A stretch of DNA of 64,000 bases from a bacterium BRH_c32 (GTDB taxonomy: Bacteria; Bacteroidota; Ignavibacteria; Ignavibacteriales; Melioribacteraceae), in contig LOEU01000024.1 in assembly GCA_001516025.1 (NCBI GenBank), forward strand, positions 227,810-291,809. The letters run 5' to 3'. Below, piece after piece: positions 25,335 through 33,318 of this stretch (position 1 is its first letter; each line of letters starts with the position of its first letter). The position numbers and the translations under genes are program-made. The notes under the pieces were generated by a model that saw only the letters and a list, made by a program, of their open reading frames with translations, was not told the origin of the DNA and made no database searches.

Positions 25335-26696
25335 TCACTTTATCAGCAGCATCTTCTTTGTCTGTGTAAATTCTCCGGTTTGTAATCGGTAAAAATAGAT
25401 GCCGCTTGATAATCCGCTTCCATCAAATTCATAAGTATGTCTTCCTGCCGATAGCTCCTTATTAACTAATGTCGCAACTTCTCTTCCGAGTATATCAAAT
25501 ATCTTTAACGTAGTAAAACTCATCTTTGTTAATGAAAATCTAATATTTGTAGTGGGATTAAACGGATTAGGATAATTTTGTGATAAAGAATAATCCTGTG
25601 GCATTTTTTCGTTGTAATTTTCGTTCTCTTCAATATCATTTATTATCGGCTTAGCCGTAAAGAATCTTATTTGTCTATTTGCATCAGGGAGTTTTGCATT
25701 TGGCGAATATAAAACAAAAAGAGCATAATTCAGGTAAGGATACATAAATTCACCGGTAGATTCACCCCAATAAGTATTAGCAGACTTAAAAAGATTATCA
25801 TCCTCAATATATTTATCCTCATTTGCAGGTTCGTAACTTATTTCATTTCCATCTGCATCATATCCCTGCCAAGCGAATATATTTTCGTAATGTGGTTTAT
25901 GCCAAAGAATATCCTCACTTCCTACAGAATCAATTGACCAAACTCCATCATAATCACGATCTCGGAAACCTGCAAACAATCTAATTTTTTCCTTCGTAGG
26001 ATATTTGATACGATAGACAGAGAATGGAAGATATGTTACTTCACCCGAAGCCCTACTCTTATAGATAAATTCATCAAAATAGCTATACGCCAAAGATTTC
26101 TCTCCGAAATCGATAATGAGGTCATCGTTTCCCCAATAATCAAAACGATCGTAATCATTAGCAGTTTTTGGTAAATTAACAGCTCCTGCACGATTGCTCA
26201 ATATATACCCATTTGGTCCTGCATTAACCCCGTTAGTATCTATTCCAACATGTGGGCTAATCATAAAATCTCCTTCCATTTCTGCTATTTGCAAAATAAT
26301 AGAATGAGGTCCACTAAAATTTGCTACAAGATTTCTATTTTGAGTTATTACAAATTGATATAGAGGATTAGTTGAAATAACTGAATCATTTTCAACCCAA
26401 TTAGAAAACGTATAGCCATAATGATTTTTTGCAGATAGATTTACATTATCTCCATATTTGTATTTCCCGCTTCCGAAAATTATTCCGGCAACATTAAGAT
26501 TTATCAATATAGTAACTTCATATTCTGCAATGTTTTGATTGATCTCTATTATTCGGGGACTTCCTGTTGTGCCCGCCGATGTTATAGTTATAGTTCCTGA
26601 TCTTTTCTCTTTTTTATTTTCCGAAATCATTACTTCTATTGTTCCCGAATTTATCCCGCTTGAACCGCAAATTATCTTTATCCAATTTGTATCACT
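25335..26696 (-). pseudogene. C-terminal part of nonsense-split T9SS-secreted paralog
   Basis: This is the in-frame continuation of the gene that starts at 28571, cut off by a TAA at 26697-26699. The first 22 codons after the stop (SDTNWIKIICGSSGINS region) still align with the intact paralog at 28799-31972, then follow the BACON-domain end, an InlB-like beta repeat (residue pattern AEYEVTILINLNVAGIIFGSGKYKYG), a large beta-rich module, and a type IX secretion sorting domain (SLSQNYPNPFNPTTNI... GIYFYRLQTGEFTQTKKM). An internal ATG at 26630 could start translation, but that product would lack a signal peptide. The sequence has few other lesions, so the disruption looks recent or may be a sequencing or assembly error. 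Confidence 0.75.
25453..25601. repeat. 149-bp identical tract, copy 1 (sorting-domain region)
   Basis: Identical base for base to 28917-29065. It encodes part of the region around PNPFNPTTNIRFSLTK and ILGREVATLVNKEL. The flanks of both paralogs differ at about one base in eight or more, so 149 bp with no change, including third codon positions, points to gene conversion or recent recombination. Confidence 0.9.
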
Positions 26697-28571
26697 TTAG
26701 ACTGCATTCCAATTCATTGTGCCAATACTTGTATTTGTAACTTCAAAACTAAGTTCTCCTCCTTCGAAATCGATCTCTGTTGATATGGGAGAAACCGCAA
26801 GAGTCGGTTTTGTAGAGTCTGCTTGTGTAGTAAATGAAAACACTTTTGAAAAATAAGAGCTTCCATAATTATCCCTTACTCTTACCCTCCAGAAATAATC
26901 AGTCGAATTTAATAACCCCGTTAATTGAAATGTAGTATCTGAAATCTCATTCTTTGTAAAAATTATATTATTAAATCCTTTTTCAGTTGCCACTTGTATC
27001 GAATAATATTTTGCTTCAATGACAGAATTCCATATAAGAATAGGATCGATAACAACATTTTCACTTTTATCGTTTGGGAATAATGGTATTGGTGGAAGAG
27101 TTAAATAGAATGATTTATCGTAATGATCCTGAGCAAATTGCGAATATTCTTTAAGAAGAGTAACTGCTTGTAACCTATCTAATCCTTCAGTCGCTCCGGC
27201 AAGTATTTCGGCAAAAACCACTTCTTGAGTATCGCCATAAGCCATATTAAAAGGACCAGAAACTGATCCTATGCGGAGGTCTCTGGGAGGATACATTAAG
27301 CCGTCTATCCATCCTTCCCCTGTTATAGGGTCGCCGGCTAATAAAAATTTTGTTGGCTGATTTGTAAGAGGGTTCTTACTAGGTTGACCGCCAGACGAGT
27401 GCAATCCTTGTAAAATGTTATAAAAATATGGTGTCCATGTATTATAAAACCCTTTAAAAGGATCGAAATAAGGGCAGTCGCAATCCAATAAACTATAAAA
27501 TGATGTCATCCCCAGGTTTTTCATACCCGTTAGGTATTTATTTTTGAATGCAGCCGTATCGGAAAGTACGCCTTGAACTAAAGGTCCCTGTATGAGCTTA
27601 AATCCGGCGGCAGGAGGAGTTGCTCCATAAATAGCATCATTAGAGCCACCATTATAGGAATAACCCAAATCAAGTGTAGTATCGCATCCTGCAAAATTAT
27701 CACCAATATTACCTATACTTGGATGAGACCACATTGATACATACATATCTGTAAATGTTTTTTGTTCAACGTTTTTATTGATGAGTGTATATTTTCTAAA
27801 TAGCATATTGCCCAAGGGACTTTCTGAATTATATCCCCAAATAGTTACTTGTTCCTCTATTCCCATTGGTAAGGAGTTTGATAAGTATTTTGTAGTAATA
27901 GAATCGAAATCATTACAGACGAACCAGATGGTTTGATCAGCACCCGAGACACCGGGAATATCAATCTCCGGTTCGTAATTACCATTCGCATTAAGGTCTT
28001 CATAAGGAGCACCTTGTGCGGAGGGCCATTCATACCAATCTTTTTGGTACTGCTCTCTTATTTCTTTTGCATTAGAGCCTGCACCATCAATTGCTTCGGA
28101 CAAAAGATCATTTGTAAGGAAATCACGTCTGACTCTATAAATTCTTACATCAGGGTCATTTGGATTATCTGCAACACCATTTATAACTCTGCCCGGAAGA
28201 GTACCTTGACGGTACATAGAACCACCTGCGTGGATTTCTCCATCAATTTTTCCACCCCATAAGAAACCTGATTGGAAAACGGCTGTTTTATAACTTCCTA
28301 TTGGATAAACTAATCCCGCTGTACTATCAGGGGTAATATCGAAATTACCATTATTTTTTATCCACGTGGAGATTTTATTAATATTAAATTTTGTGTAAGA
28401 AGATTTGTTGTAAACCGGATTTGCATAAGAAGATTTTGTGGAAGAAAGTTCCCCAATGGAACTTTGAGATGATGATGTATTATCATCCCCGCTCTTCTGA
28501 GCATTCATGCTCATTGAAGGAAGAACTAAAATAATAAAAGAGATTAAAGCTAATTTGTAAATTTTATTCAT
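26697..28571 (-). CDS. N-terminal part of nonsense-split T9SS-secreted paralog
   Basis: 624 residues with a signal peptide (KLALISFIILVLPSMSMNA), a long module with WYEWPSAQGAPYEDLNANG and DPVTGEGWIDG-like motifs, then a fibronectin type III domain and the first half of a BACON domain, ending in NWNAV at a TAA. The intact neighbour has TCA at this position (NAVSNDTSW), so the gene is interrupted by one in-frame stop rather than a frameshift. As it stands the product is exported to the periplasm but lacks the C-terminal sorting signal needed for the type IX secretion system. The DLNANGNYEPEIDIPG segment resembles calcium-binding or dockerin-like loops. The full gene would have 1,078 sense codons. 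Confidence 0.8.
   Translation of the reverse strand: MNKIYKLALISFIILVLPSMSMNAQKSGDDNTSSSQSSIGELSSTKSSYANPVYNKSSYTKFNINKISTWIKNNGNFDITPDSTAGLVYPIGSYKTAVFQSGFLWGGKIDGEIHAGGSMYRQGTLPGRVINGVADNPNDPDVRIYRVRRDFLTNDLLSEAIDGAGSNAKEIREQYQKDWYEWPSAQGAPYEDLNANGNYEPEIDIPGVSGADQTIWFVCNDFDSITTKYLSNSLPMGIEEQVTIWGYNSESPLGNMLFRKYTLINKNVEQKTFTDMYVSMWSHPSIGNIGDNFAGCDTTLDLGYSYNGGSNDAIYGATPPAAGFKLIQGPLVQGVLSDTAAFKNKYLTGMKNLGMTSFYSLLDCDCPYFDPFKGFYNTWTPYFYNILQGLHSSGGQPSKNPLTNQPTKFLLAGDPITGEGWIDGLMYPPRDLRIGSVSGPFNMAYGDTQEVVFAEILAGATEGLDRLQAVTLLKEYSQFAQDHYDKSFYLTLPPIPLFPNDKSENVVIDPILIWNSVIEAKYYSIQVATEKGFNNIIFTKNEISDTTFQLTGLLNSTDYFWRVRVRDNYGSSYFSKVFSFTTQADSTKPTLAVSPISTEIDFEGGELSFEVTNTSIGTMNWNAV
26701..26855. repeat. 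155-bp identical tract, copy 1 (FN3/BACON junction)
   Basis: Identical to 30159-30313. It encodes the end of the fibronectin type III domain and the start of the BACON domain. In the gene direction the identity ends with the codons AAT GCA GT and the very next two codons differ and contain the TAA stop of the split copy. Confidence 0.9.
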
Positions 28572-28635
28572 ATCGCCCGCCTCATAATACTCTTATCTTA
28601 GGAGAAATGTATCCAATTTTTCTTCTAAAAGATAT

Positions 28636-28780
28636 ACTAAAATTTTGGTATGAGAATATCTTTTTATATTAAATGCACAATCGCAAAAATCGCCAATGAG
28701 TATAATGCCTACTATTTTTGTATGAAAATTTCTATTTATATTAAATGTCCCATCTTAAGAAAATTTAATGAGTATGGAAC
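28636..28780. repeat. Imperfect tandem 75-bp repeat in the leader of the split paralog
   Basis: Two units, about 28636-28708 and 28711-28780, share TATGA(G/A)AAT(A/T)TCT-TTTATATTAAATG and a later AATGAGTAT. The sequence nearer the start codon (28572-28660) is also similar to the leader of the intact paralog (31980-32060), including AAAATTTT(A/G)GTATATC on the minus strand. So the leader was duplicated together with the gene and then amplified once more in this copy. Confidence 0.6.
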
Positions 28781-28798
28781 TAATTATTTTGGAGCGAA

Positions 28799-31700
28799 CT
28801 ATTTAATCAGCAGCATCTTCCTTGTTTGAGTAAATTCTCCGGTTTGCAAACGGTAGAAATATATTCCGCTTGATAATCTGCTTCCATTAAATTCATAAGT
28901 ATGTCTTCCAGCACTAAGCTCCTTATTAACTAATGTCGCAACTTCTCTTCCGAGTATATCAAATATCTTTAACGTAGTAAAACTCATCTTTGTTAATGAA
29001 AATCTAATATTTGTAGTGGGATTAAACGGATTAGGATAATTTTGTGATAAAGAATAATCCTGTGGTATTTTTTCGTTGTAATTTTCTTCCTCTTCGATAT
29101 CATTTATTATTGGTTTAGCAGTGAAGAATCTTATTTGTCGATTGGCCTCAGGGAGTTTTGCAGTAGCCGTGTACATAACAAACATAGTATTTGTTAAATA
29201 AGGATACTTAAATTCACCCGTTGAACTGCCCCATGTAATATTAGCCGATGTAAAAAGGTTGTTCTCGGCTATGTATTGAGATTCTTTTGCAGAGTCGTAA
29301 CTTATTTCATTGCCTTCGGCATCATATCCCTGCCAAGCGAATATTAATTCAGTTGTAGGTTTATGCCAGTTTACATCATATTTCCCGGTTGGTTCAATAG
29401 ACCATATACCATCTCCGTCATTATCCCGGAAACCTGCAAACAATCTAATTTTTTCCTTCGTAGGATATTTGATACGATATATAGAGAATGGGAGATAACT
29501 TACTTCACCCGTAGTTGTATTCTTATAGATAAATTCATCAAGATAACTATAAGCAAGTGATTTCTCACTGAAATCAATTATTACATCATCATTGCCCCAA
29601 TAATCAAACCGGTCATAATCAAGAACGGGATTGGGCAAATTGACTTCTCCTGCTTGATTACTTATGATATAACCATTCGGACCTAAACTTGCAGGTGTTA
29701 AACCTACTCGAGTATCTATCATTATATCTCCCTCCATTTCGGATATTTGGAGAATGAAAGAATGAGGTCCATTATAATTTGCAACGAAACTTCTATTTTC
29801 AGTAATAACAAATTGATAGGTCGAGTCTGTAGAGATGACAGAATCTTTCTCTGTCCAGTGTGAAAATGTATAACCATAATTATTTCGTGCAATCAGTTTT
29901 ACATTTTCTCCATATTTATAAACTCCATCTCCAAAAATCAATCCTACTGAATCAGGATTGGTCGAAACAGAAACTTCATACTTTGCAATTTCTTGCTTAA
30001 TTTCTACCACTCTCGGACTTCCCGCCGAACCATCGGAACTTATCGTTATTGATCCTGTTCTTTCCTCTTTTTTATTTCCCAAAACCATAACTTTAATAGT
30101 GCCCGAATTTGTCCCACTCGAACCGGAGATTATTTTTATCCAACTGGTATCGTTTGAAACTGCATTCCAATTCATTGTGCCAATACTTGTATTTGTAACT
30201 TCAAAACTAAGTTCTCCTCCTTCGAAATCGATCTCTGTTGATATGGGAGAAACCGCAAGAGTCGGTTTTGTAGAGTCTGCTTGTGTAGTAAATGAAAACA
30301 CTTTTGAAAAATATGAACTTCCGAAATTATCCTTAGCTTTTACTCGCCAATAATAAGTTGTGGAATTTATCAATCCCATTAATTCATAATTTGTTTTAAG
30401 TAATCCGCTTTCATCTATAAGTATATTCTTAAATTCTTTATCCGCAGCAATCTGGAGCGAATAATTTATAGCCCCTTCGATTACAGTCCAATTCAGAATA
30501 GGATCAGTTTCAACATCTATTTCATTATCCTTTGGTGATAATGGAATCGGAGGAAGAAAGTTATAGAACGAATTATTATAATGGTTTTGTGCAAAAACGG
30601 AATATTCTTTTAATAGTGCGAGTGCTTGCAACCTATCAATACCCTCAGTAGCTCCGGCAAGTATTTCGGCAAAAACAACTTCCTGAGTATCGCCATAAGC
30701 CATATTAAAAGGACCAGATGTAACTCCCATACGTTGGTCATTATTATAAGATAACCAACCGGTTGCAGATATTGGATCGCCTGAATACATAAATTTAGTT
30801 TCTTTATTAGTAATTGGATTAATAATTGGGACTCCATACCGGAATTTCCCTTGAAAATAATTATACATTCCTATAGTACCATAAGTATAATTAGACGGAT
30901 CGGGATCAAGAGTAACATTGGACTGGAAATCATTTTCATTATAAAATGCCGTCATTTCCATATTTTTCAACCCTGCAAAATACTTCCCTTTGAACTTTGC
31001 AATATCTGATAAATTTCCCGATACTAAAGGTCCTTGTATTAATTTAATTCCAACTGCAGGAGGAGTATCCTCATATATATTATCATCCGCATTTCCATTA
31101 TAAATAAAACCGAGATTAAGAGTGGTATCGCATCCTATCTGATCATTGAAAGCCTCACCAATATCTGCGTCTGACCACATTGAAACGTACATATCGGTAA
31201 ATGGTTTTTGCTCAAGATTTTTATTGATAAGGATATATTTTCTGAAGAGCATATTACCAAGAGGGCTTTCGGAATTATATCCCCAAATTGTAGCTTGTTC
31301 TTCGATACCTAATGGAATTGAGCCGGACATCTCCTTTACTTTCAATGTATCAAAATCATTACAAACAAACCAGATTGTTTGGTCAGCACCGGGCACACCG
31401 GGAATATCAATTTGCGGATTATATTCTCCATTAGCATCAAGGTCTTCATAAGGAGCACCTTGAGCGGCGGGCCATTCATTCCAATCTTTTGCGTATTGAG
31501 TTCTTATCTGGTCAATTGTACCTTCGCCATCATCAATTTCCGAACTCAAATAACTATCCAAGTAATCGCGCCTTACTCTAAAGATTCTTACATCGGGGTC
31601 ATTAGGACTAACACGTACTCCATTTATAACTCTTCCCGGAAAAGTGCTCTGTTTATATTTTGAACCACCGACATGAATAACAGTATCAATTTTAGCACCC

Positions 31701-31972
31701 CACATTAATCCCGATATGAATACCGCTGTTTTATTACTCCCCTTTGGATAAACGAGACCGGAATTACCTTGTATTGTAATATCTGATTCACCATCATTTT
31801 TGAACCAAGTGGAAATACGATTGATATTAAATCTTGTGTAGGATGGCTCGCCATTAATGCCCTTAATGGAGGAAGTTTTTTTATCACCGCCCCCTTCTGC
31901 ACTAATTGACATTGAAGAAAATATAATAGATAATAATGCGATGAAAATAATGTGAAGTATTCTTTTATTCAT
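28799..31972 (-). CDS. T9SS-secreted multidomain protein (FN3, BACON, InlB-like repeat), intact paralog
   Basis: 1,057 residues. Order: signal peptide (LHIIFIALLSIIFSSMSISA), a large N-terminal module of about 440 residues, fibronectin type III domain (about 470-563), BACON domain (about 570-655) with the NWNAVSNDTSWIKI motif, InlB-like beta repeat (about 660-725, FSHWTEKDSVIS), a further beta-rich module with WGNDD and FAGFRDNDGDGIWS segments, and a C-terminal type IX secretion sorting domain from about 975 (NYPNPFNPTTNI, ILGREVATLV, SGIYFYRLQTGEF). Such proteins are moved across the outer membrane and anchored or released at the cell surface; binding to carbohydrate or protein is plausible from the FN3/BACON domains. 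The D-x-N/D-x-D loops may bind calcium. It is a tandem duplicate of the split gene downstream. Confidence 0.85.
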   Translation of the reverse strand: MNKRILHIIFIALLSIIFSSMSISAEGGGDKKTSSIKGINGEPSYTRFNINRISTWFKNDGESDITIQGNSGLVYPKGSNKTAVFISGLMWGAKIDTVIHVGGSKYKQSTFPGRVINGVRVSPNDPDVRIFRVRRDYLDSYLSSEIDDGEGTIDQIRTQYAKDWNEWPAAQGAPYEDLDANGEYNPQIDIPGVPGADQTIWFVCNDFDTLKVKEMSGSIPLGIEEQATIWGYNSESPLGNMLFRKYILINKNLEQKPFTDMYVSMWSDADIGEAFNDQIGCDTTLNLGFIYNGNADDNIYEDTPPAVGIKLIQGPLVSGNLSDIAKFKGKYFAGLKNMEMTAFYNENDFQSNVTLDPDPSNYTYGTIGMYNYFQGKFRYGVPIINPITNKETKFMYSGDPISATGWLSYNNDQRMGVTSGPFNMAYGDTQEVVFAEILAGATEGIDRLQALALLKEYSVFAQNHYNNSFYNFLPPIPLSPKDNEIDVETDPILNWTVIEGAINYSLQIAADKEFKNILIDESGLLKTNYELMGLINSTTYYWRVKAKDNFGSSYFSKVFSFTTQADSTKPTLAVSPISTEIDFEGGELSFEVTNTSIGTMNWNAVSNDTSWIKIISGSSGTNSGTIKVMVLGNKKEERTGSITISSDGSAGSPRVVEIKQEIAKYEVSVSTNPDSVGLIFGDGVYKYGENVKLIARNNYGYTFSHWTEKDSVISTDSTYQFVITENRSFVANYNGPHSFILQISEMEGDIMIDTRVGLTPASLGPNGYIISNQAGEVNLPNPVLDYDRFDYWGNDDVIIDFSEKSLAYSYLDEFIYKNTTTGEVSYLPFSIYRIKYPTKEKIRLFAGFRDNDGDGIWSIEPTGKYDVNWHKPTTELIFAWQGYDAEGNEISYDSAKESQYIAENNLFTSANITWGSSTGEFKYPYLTNTMFVMYTATAKLPEANRQIRFFTAKPIINDIEEEENYNEKIPQDYSLSQNYPNPFNPTTNIRFSLTKMSFTTLKIFDILGREVATLVNKELSAGRHTYEFNGSRLSSGIYFYRLQTGEFTQTRKMLLIK
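28917..29065. repeat. 149-bp identical tract, copy 2
   Basis: Identical to 25453-25601; see that entry. It lies at residues about 969-1018 of the intact paralog, in the PNPFNPTT sorting region. Confidence 0.9.
30159..30313. repeat. 155-bp identical tract, copy 2
   Basis: Identical to 26701-26855. It lies at residues about 554-605 of the intact paralog. In this copy the codons after the tract are TCA AAC, where the split paralog has TAA AGT. Confidence 0.9.
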
Positions 31973-32169
31973 ATTCGCCCACCCTGAAATTTTCCTTACT
32001 TATCGAGAAAGGTATCTAATTATTAATTAAAAAGATATACCAAAATTTTGGGACTATTTTGAGGGGATATAATAGTAGTTATTGATTTTATTCATAGGCA
32101 TCGAAGATTTTCATAATGTTAATTATTTTTATCAAATTGGATATGTTTGATAATAATATGCAACATTAT

Positions 32170-32197
32170 AAAAGAGTGGGATTATTTCCACTCTTTT
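32170..32197 (-). terminator. Terminator overlapping the stop of the PLP enzyme gene
   Basis: On the minus strand AAAGAGTGG pairs with CCACTCTTT across an AAATAATC loop, followed by T-rich sequence. The left arm is formed by the last codons (LKEWK) and the stop codon sits in the loop, so coding and terminator sequence overlap. The rest of the 209-bp gap up to the intact T9SS paralog contains only that gene's leader. Confidence 0.6.
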
Positions 32198-33315
32198 AAG
32201 AAGTCTATCACTCGATCAATTTCATTATGTGAATTATAGAAATGAGGAGAGAAGCGGATCATTCCGCCGCGCATTGCAGCAAATATCTTTGCAGCTTCTA
32301 AATCGACAAATAATTTCTCTGCTTTTGGATGCTTGAATGTTACTATACCCGATAAATTTTCATCGGGCAGATTATTTAATACGGGAGTAATTCCAATCTC
32401 ATTTAATTGAGAGATAAAATATTTCGTATTGTCAAGAATTAATTGCTGCACCCTTTCCTTACCGAATTCCAAAAAGAGATCGAGCGTTCTATCGAGCACT
32501 GCGACACCAAGAGCATTGAGAGTTCCATTTTGAAATCGCTCCGCACTACTTTTCAAAGTTAGATTGTAATTAAGCAAATTCCAGGAATCATCCACCGAGA
32601 GCCAACCGACAAATTTCTGTTTTAATTGTTCCTGAAGATTTTCGGATATATAGAAATATGATAATCCCTGCATACCCAAAAGCCATTTCTGAGTTCCGCC
32701 GGCAAAGAAATCAACATCGATATCACTTAAATCAATAGATACTGCACCTGCAGCTTGAATACCATCAACCACGAAAATAGTTCCTCTCTCTTTGCACATT
32801 TTCGAGATTGTTTTTATGTCCGATCTAAATCCCGAGAGGAACTGAACCAAACTTATAGAAATTAATTTCGTGCGTGGGGTAATTGCTTTTTCGATATCTT
32901 CAATTAATATTTTGCCGTCATGTGATTTTATGATATCGATCTCCACACCTTGAGAGCGAAGATTAAGGAATGGATAAATATTAGAGGGGAATTCAATATC
33001 ATTAAGAATTATTCTATCGCCCGATTCCCATTTGATTCCTTGAGCCGGAATATTAAGTGCATTAGAAACATTATCGCAATAAGCAATTCTTTCGGGAGAA
33101 GCACCAATCAAATCACCAAGTTTTTTCTTAGAGCTTTCATAATAAATAAGATAAGTTTGGTAATTCATTATGTTAGTGATGCTTCGCTCTAAAAGATAGT
33201 CATCAATTCTTGCGAGCACCTGCTGAGATAAAACACCAAGCGAAGCATGATTAAAATAAACTTGATCGGTTTTAAGATGCGGGAAAAATTCCCGCACCTT
33301 ATTAATTTCTAACAC
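32182..33315 (-). CDS. Aminotransferase class V-fold PLP enzyme
   Basis: 377 residues of the class V aminotransferase/cysteine desulfurase superfamily. The PLP-binding lysine is in GGTQKWLLGMQG, the aspartate and histidine/glutamine that hold the cofactor are in FVVDGIQAAGAV, and the N-terminal NHASLGVLSQQV and C-terminal MRGGMIRFSPHFYNS motifs are conserved. It resembles isopenicillin-N epimerase-like or CsdB-like members rather than IscS, because the mobile cysteine loop of IscS is not evident. The substrate is not known. It ends three bases before the OPT transporter gene, so the two may share a transcript, and a terminator overlaps its stop codon. Confidence 0.85.
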   Translation of the reverse strand: MLEINKVREFFPHLKTDQVYFNHASLGVLSQQVLARIDDYLLERSITNIMNYQTYLIYYESSKKKLGDLIGASPERIAYCDNVSNALNIPAQGIKWESGDRIILNDIEFPSNIYPFLNLRSQGVEIDIIKSHDGKILIEDIEKAITPRTKLISISLVQFLSGFRSDIKTISKMCKERGTIFVVDGIQAAGAVSIDLSDIDVDFFAGGTQKWLLGMQGLSYFYISENLQEQLKQKFVGWLSVDDSWNLLNYNLTLKSSAERFQNGTLNALGVAVLDRTLDLFLEFGKERVQQLILDNTKYFISQLNEIGITPVLNNLPDENLSGIVTFKHPKAEKLFVDLEAAKIFAAMRGGMIRFSPHFYNSHNEIDRVIDFLKEWK

Positions 33316-33318
33316 CTA

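Noticed and set aside
25335..26630. Separate 431-residue gene with its own ATG
   Set aside because: It starts in the middle of a BACON domain, has no signal peptide, and is in frame with the upstream 624-codon part across a single TAA; treated as the second half of one split gene.
25335..28571. Programmed stop-codon readthrough or amino-acid recoding at the TAA
   Set aside because: TAA is the least recoded stop, no structure or recoding signal is visible after it, and the paralog has an ordinary sense codon, so a mutation or error is simpler.
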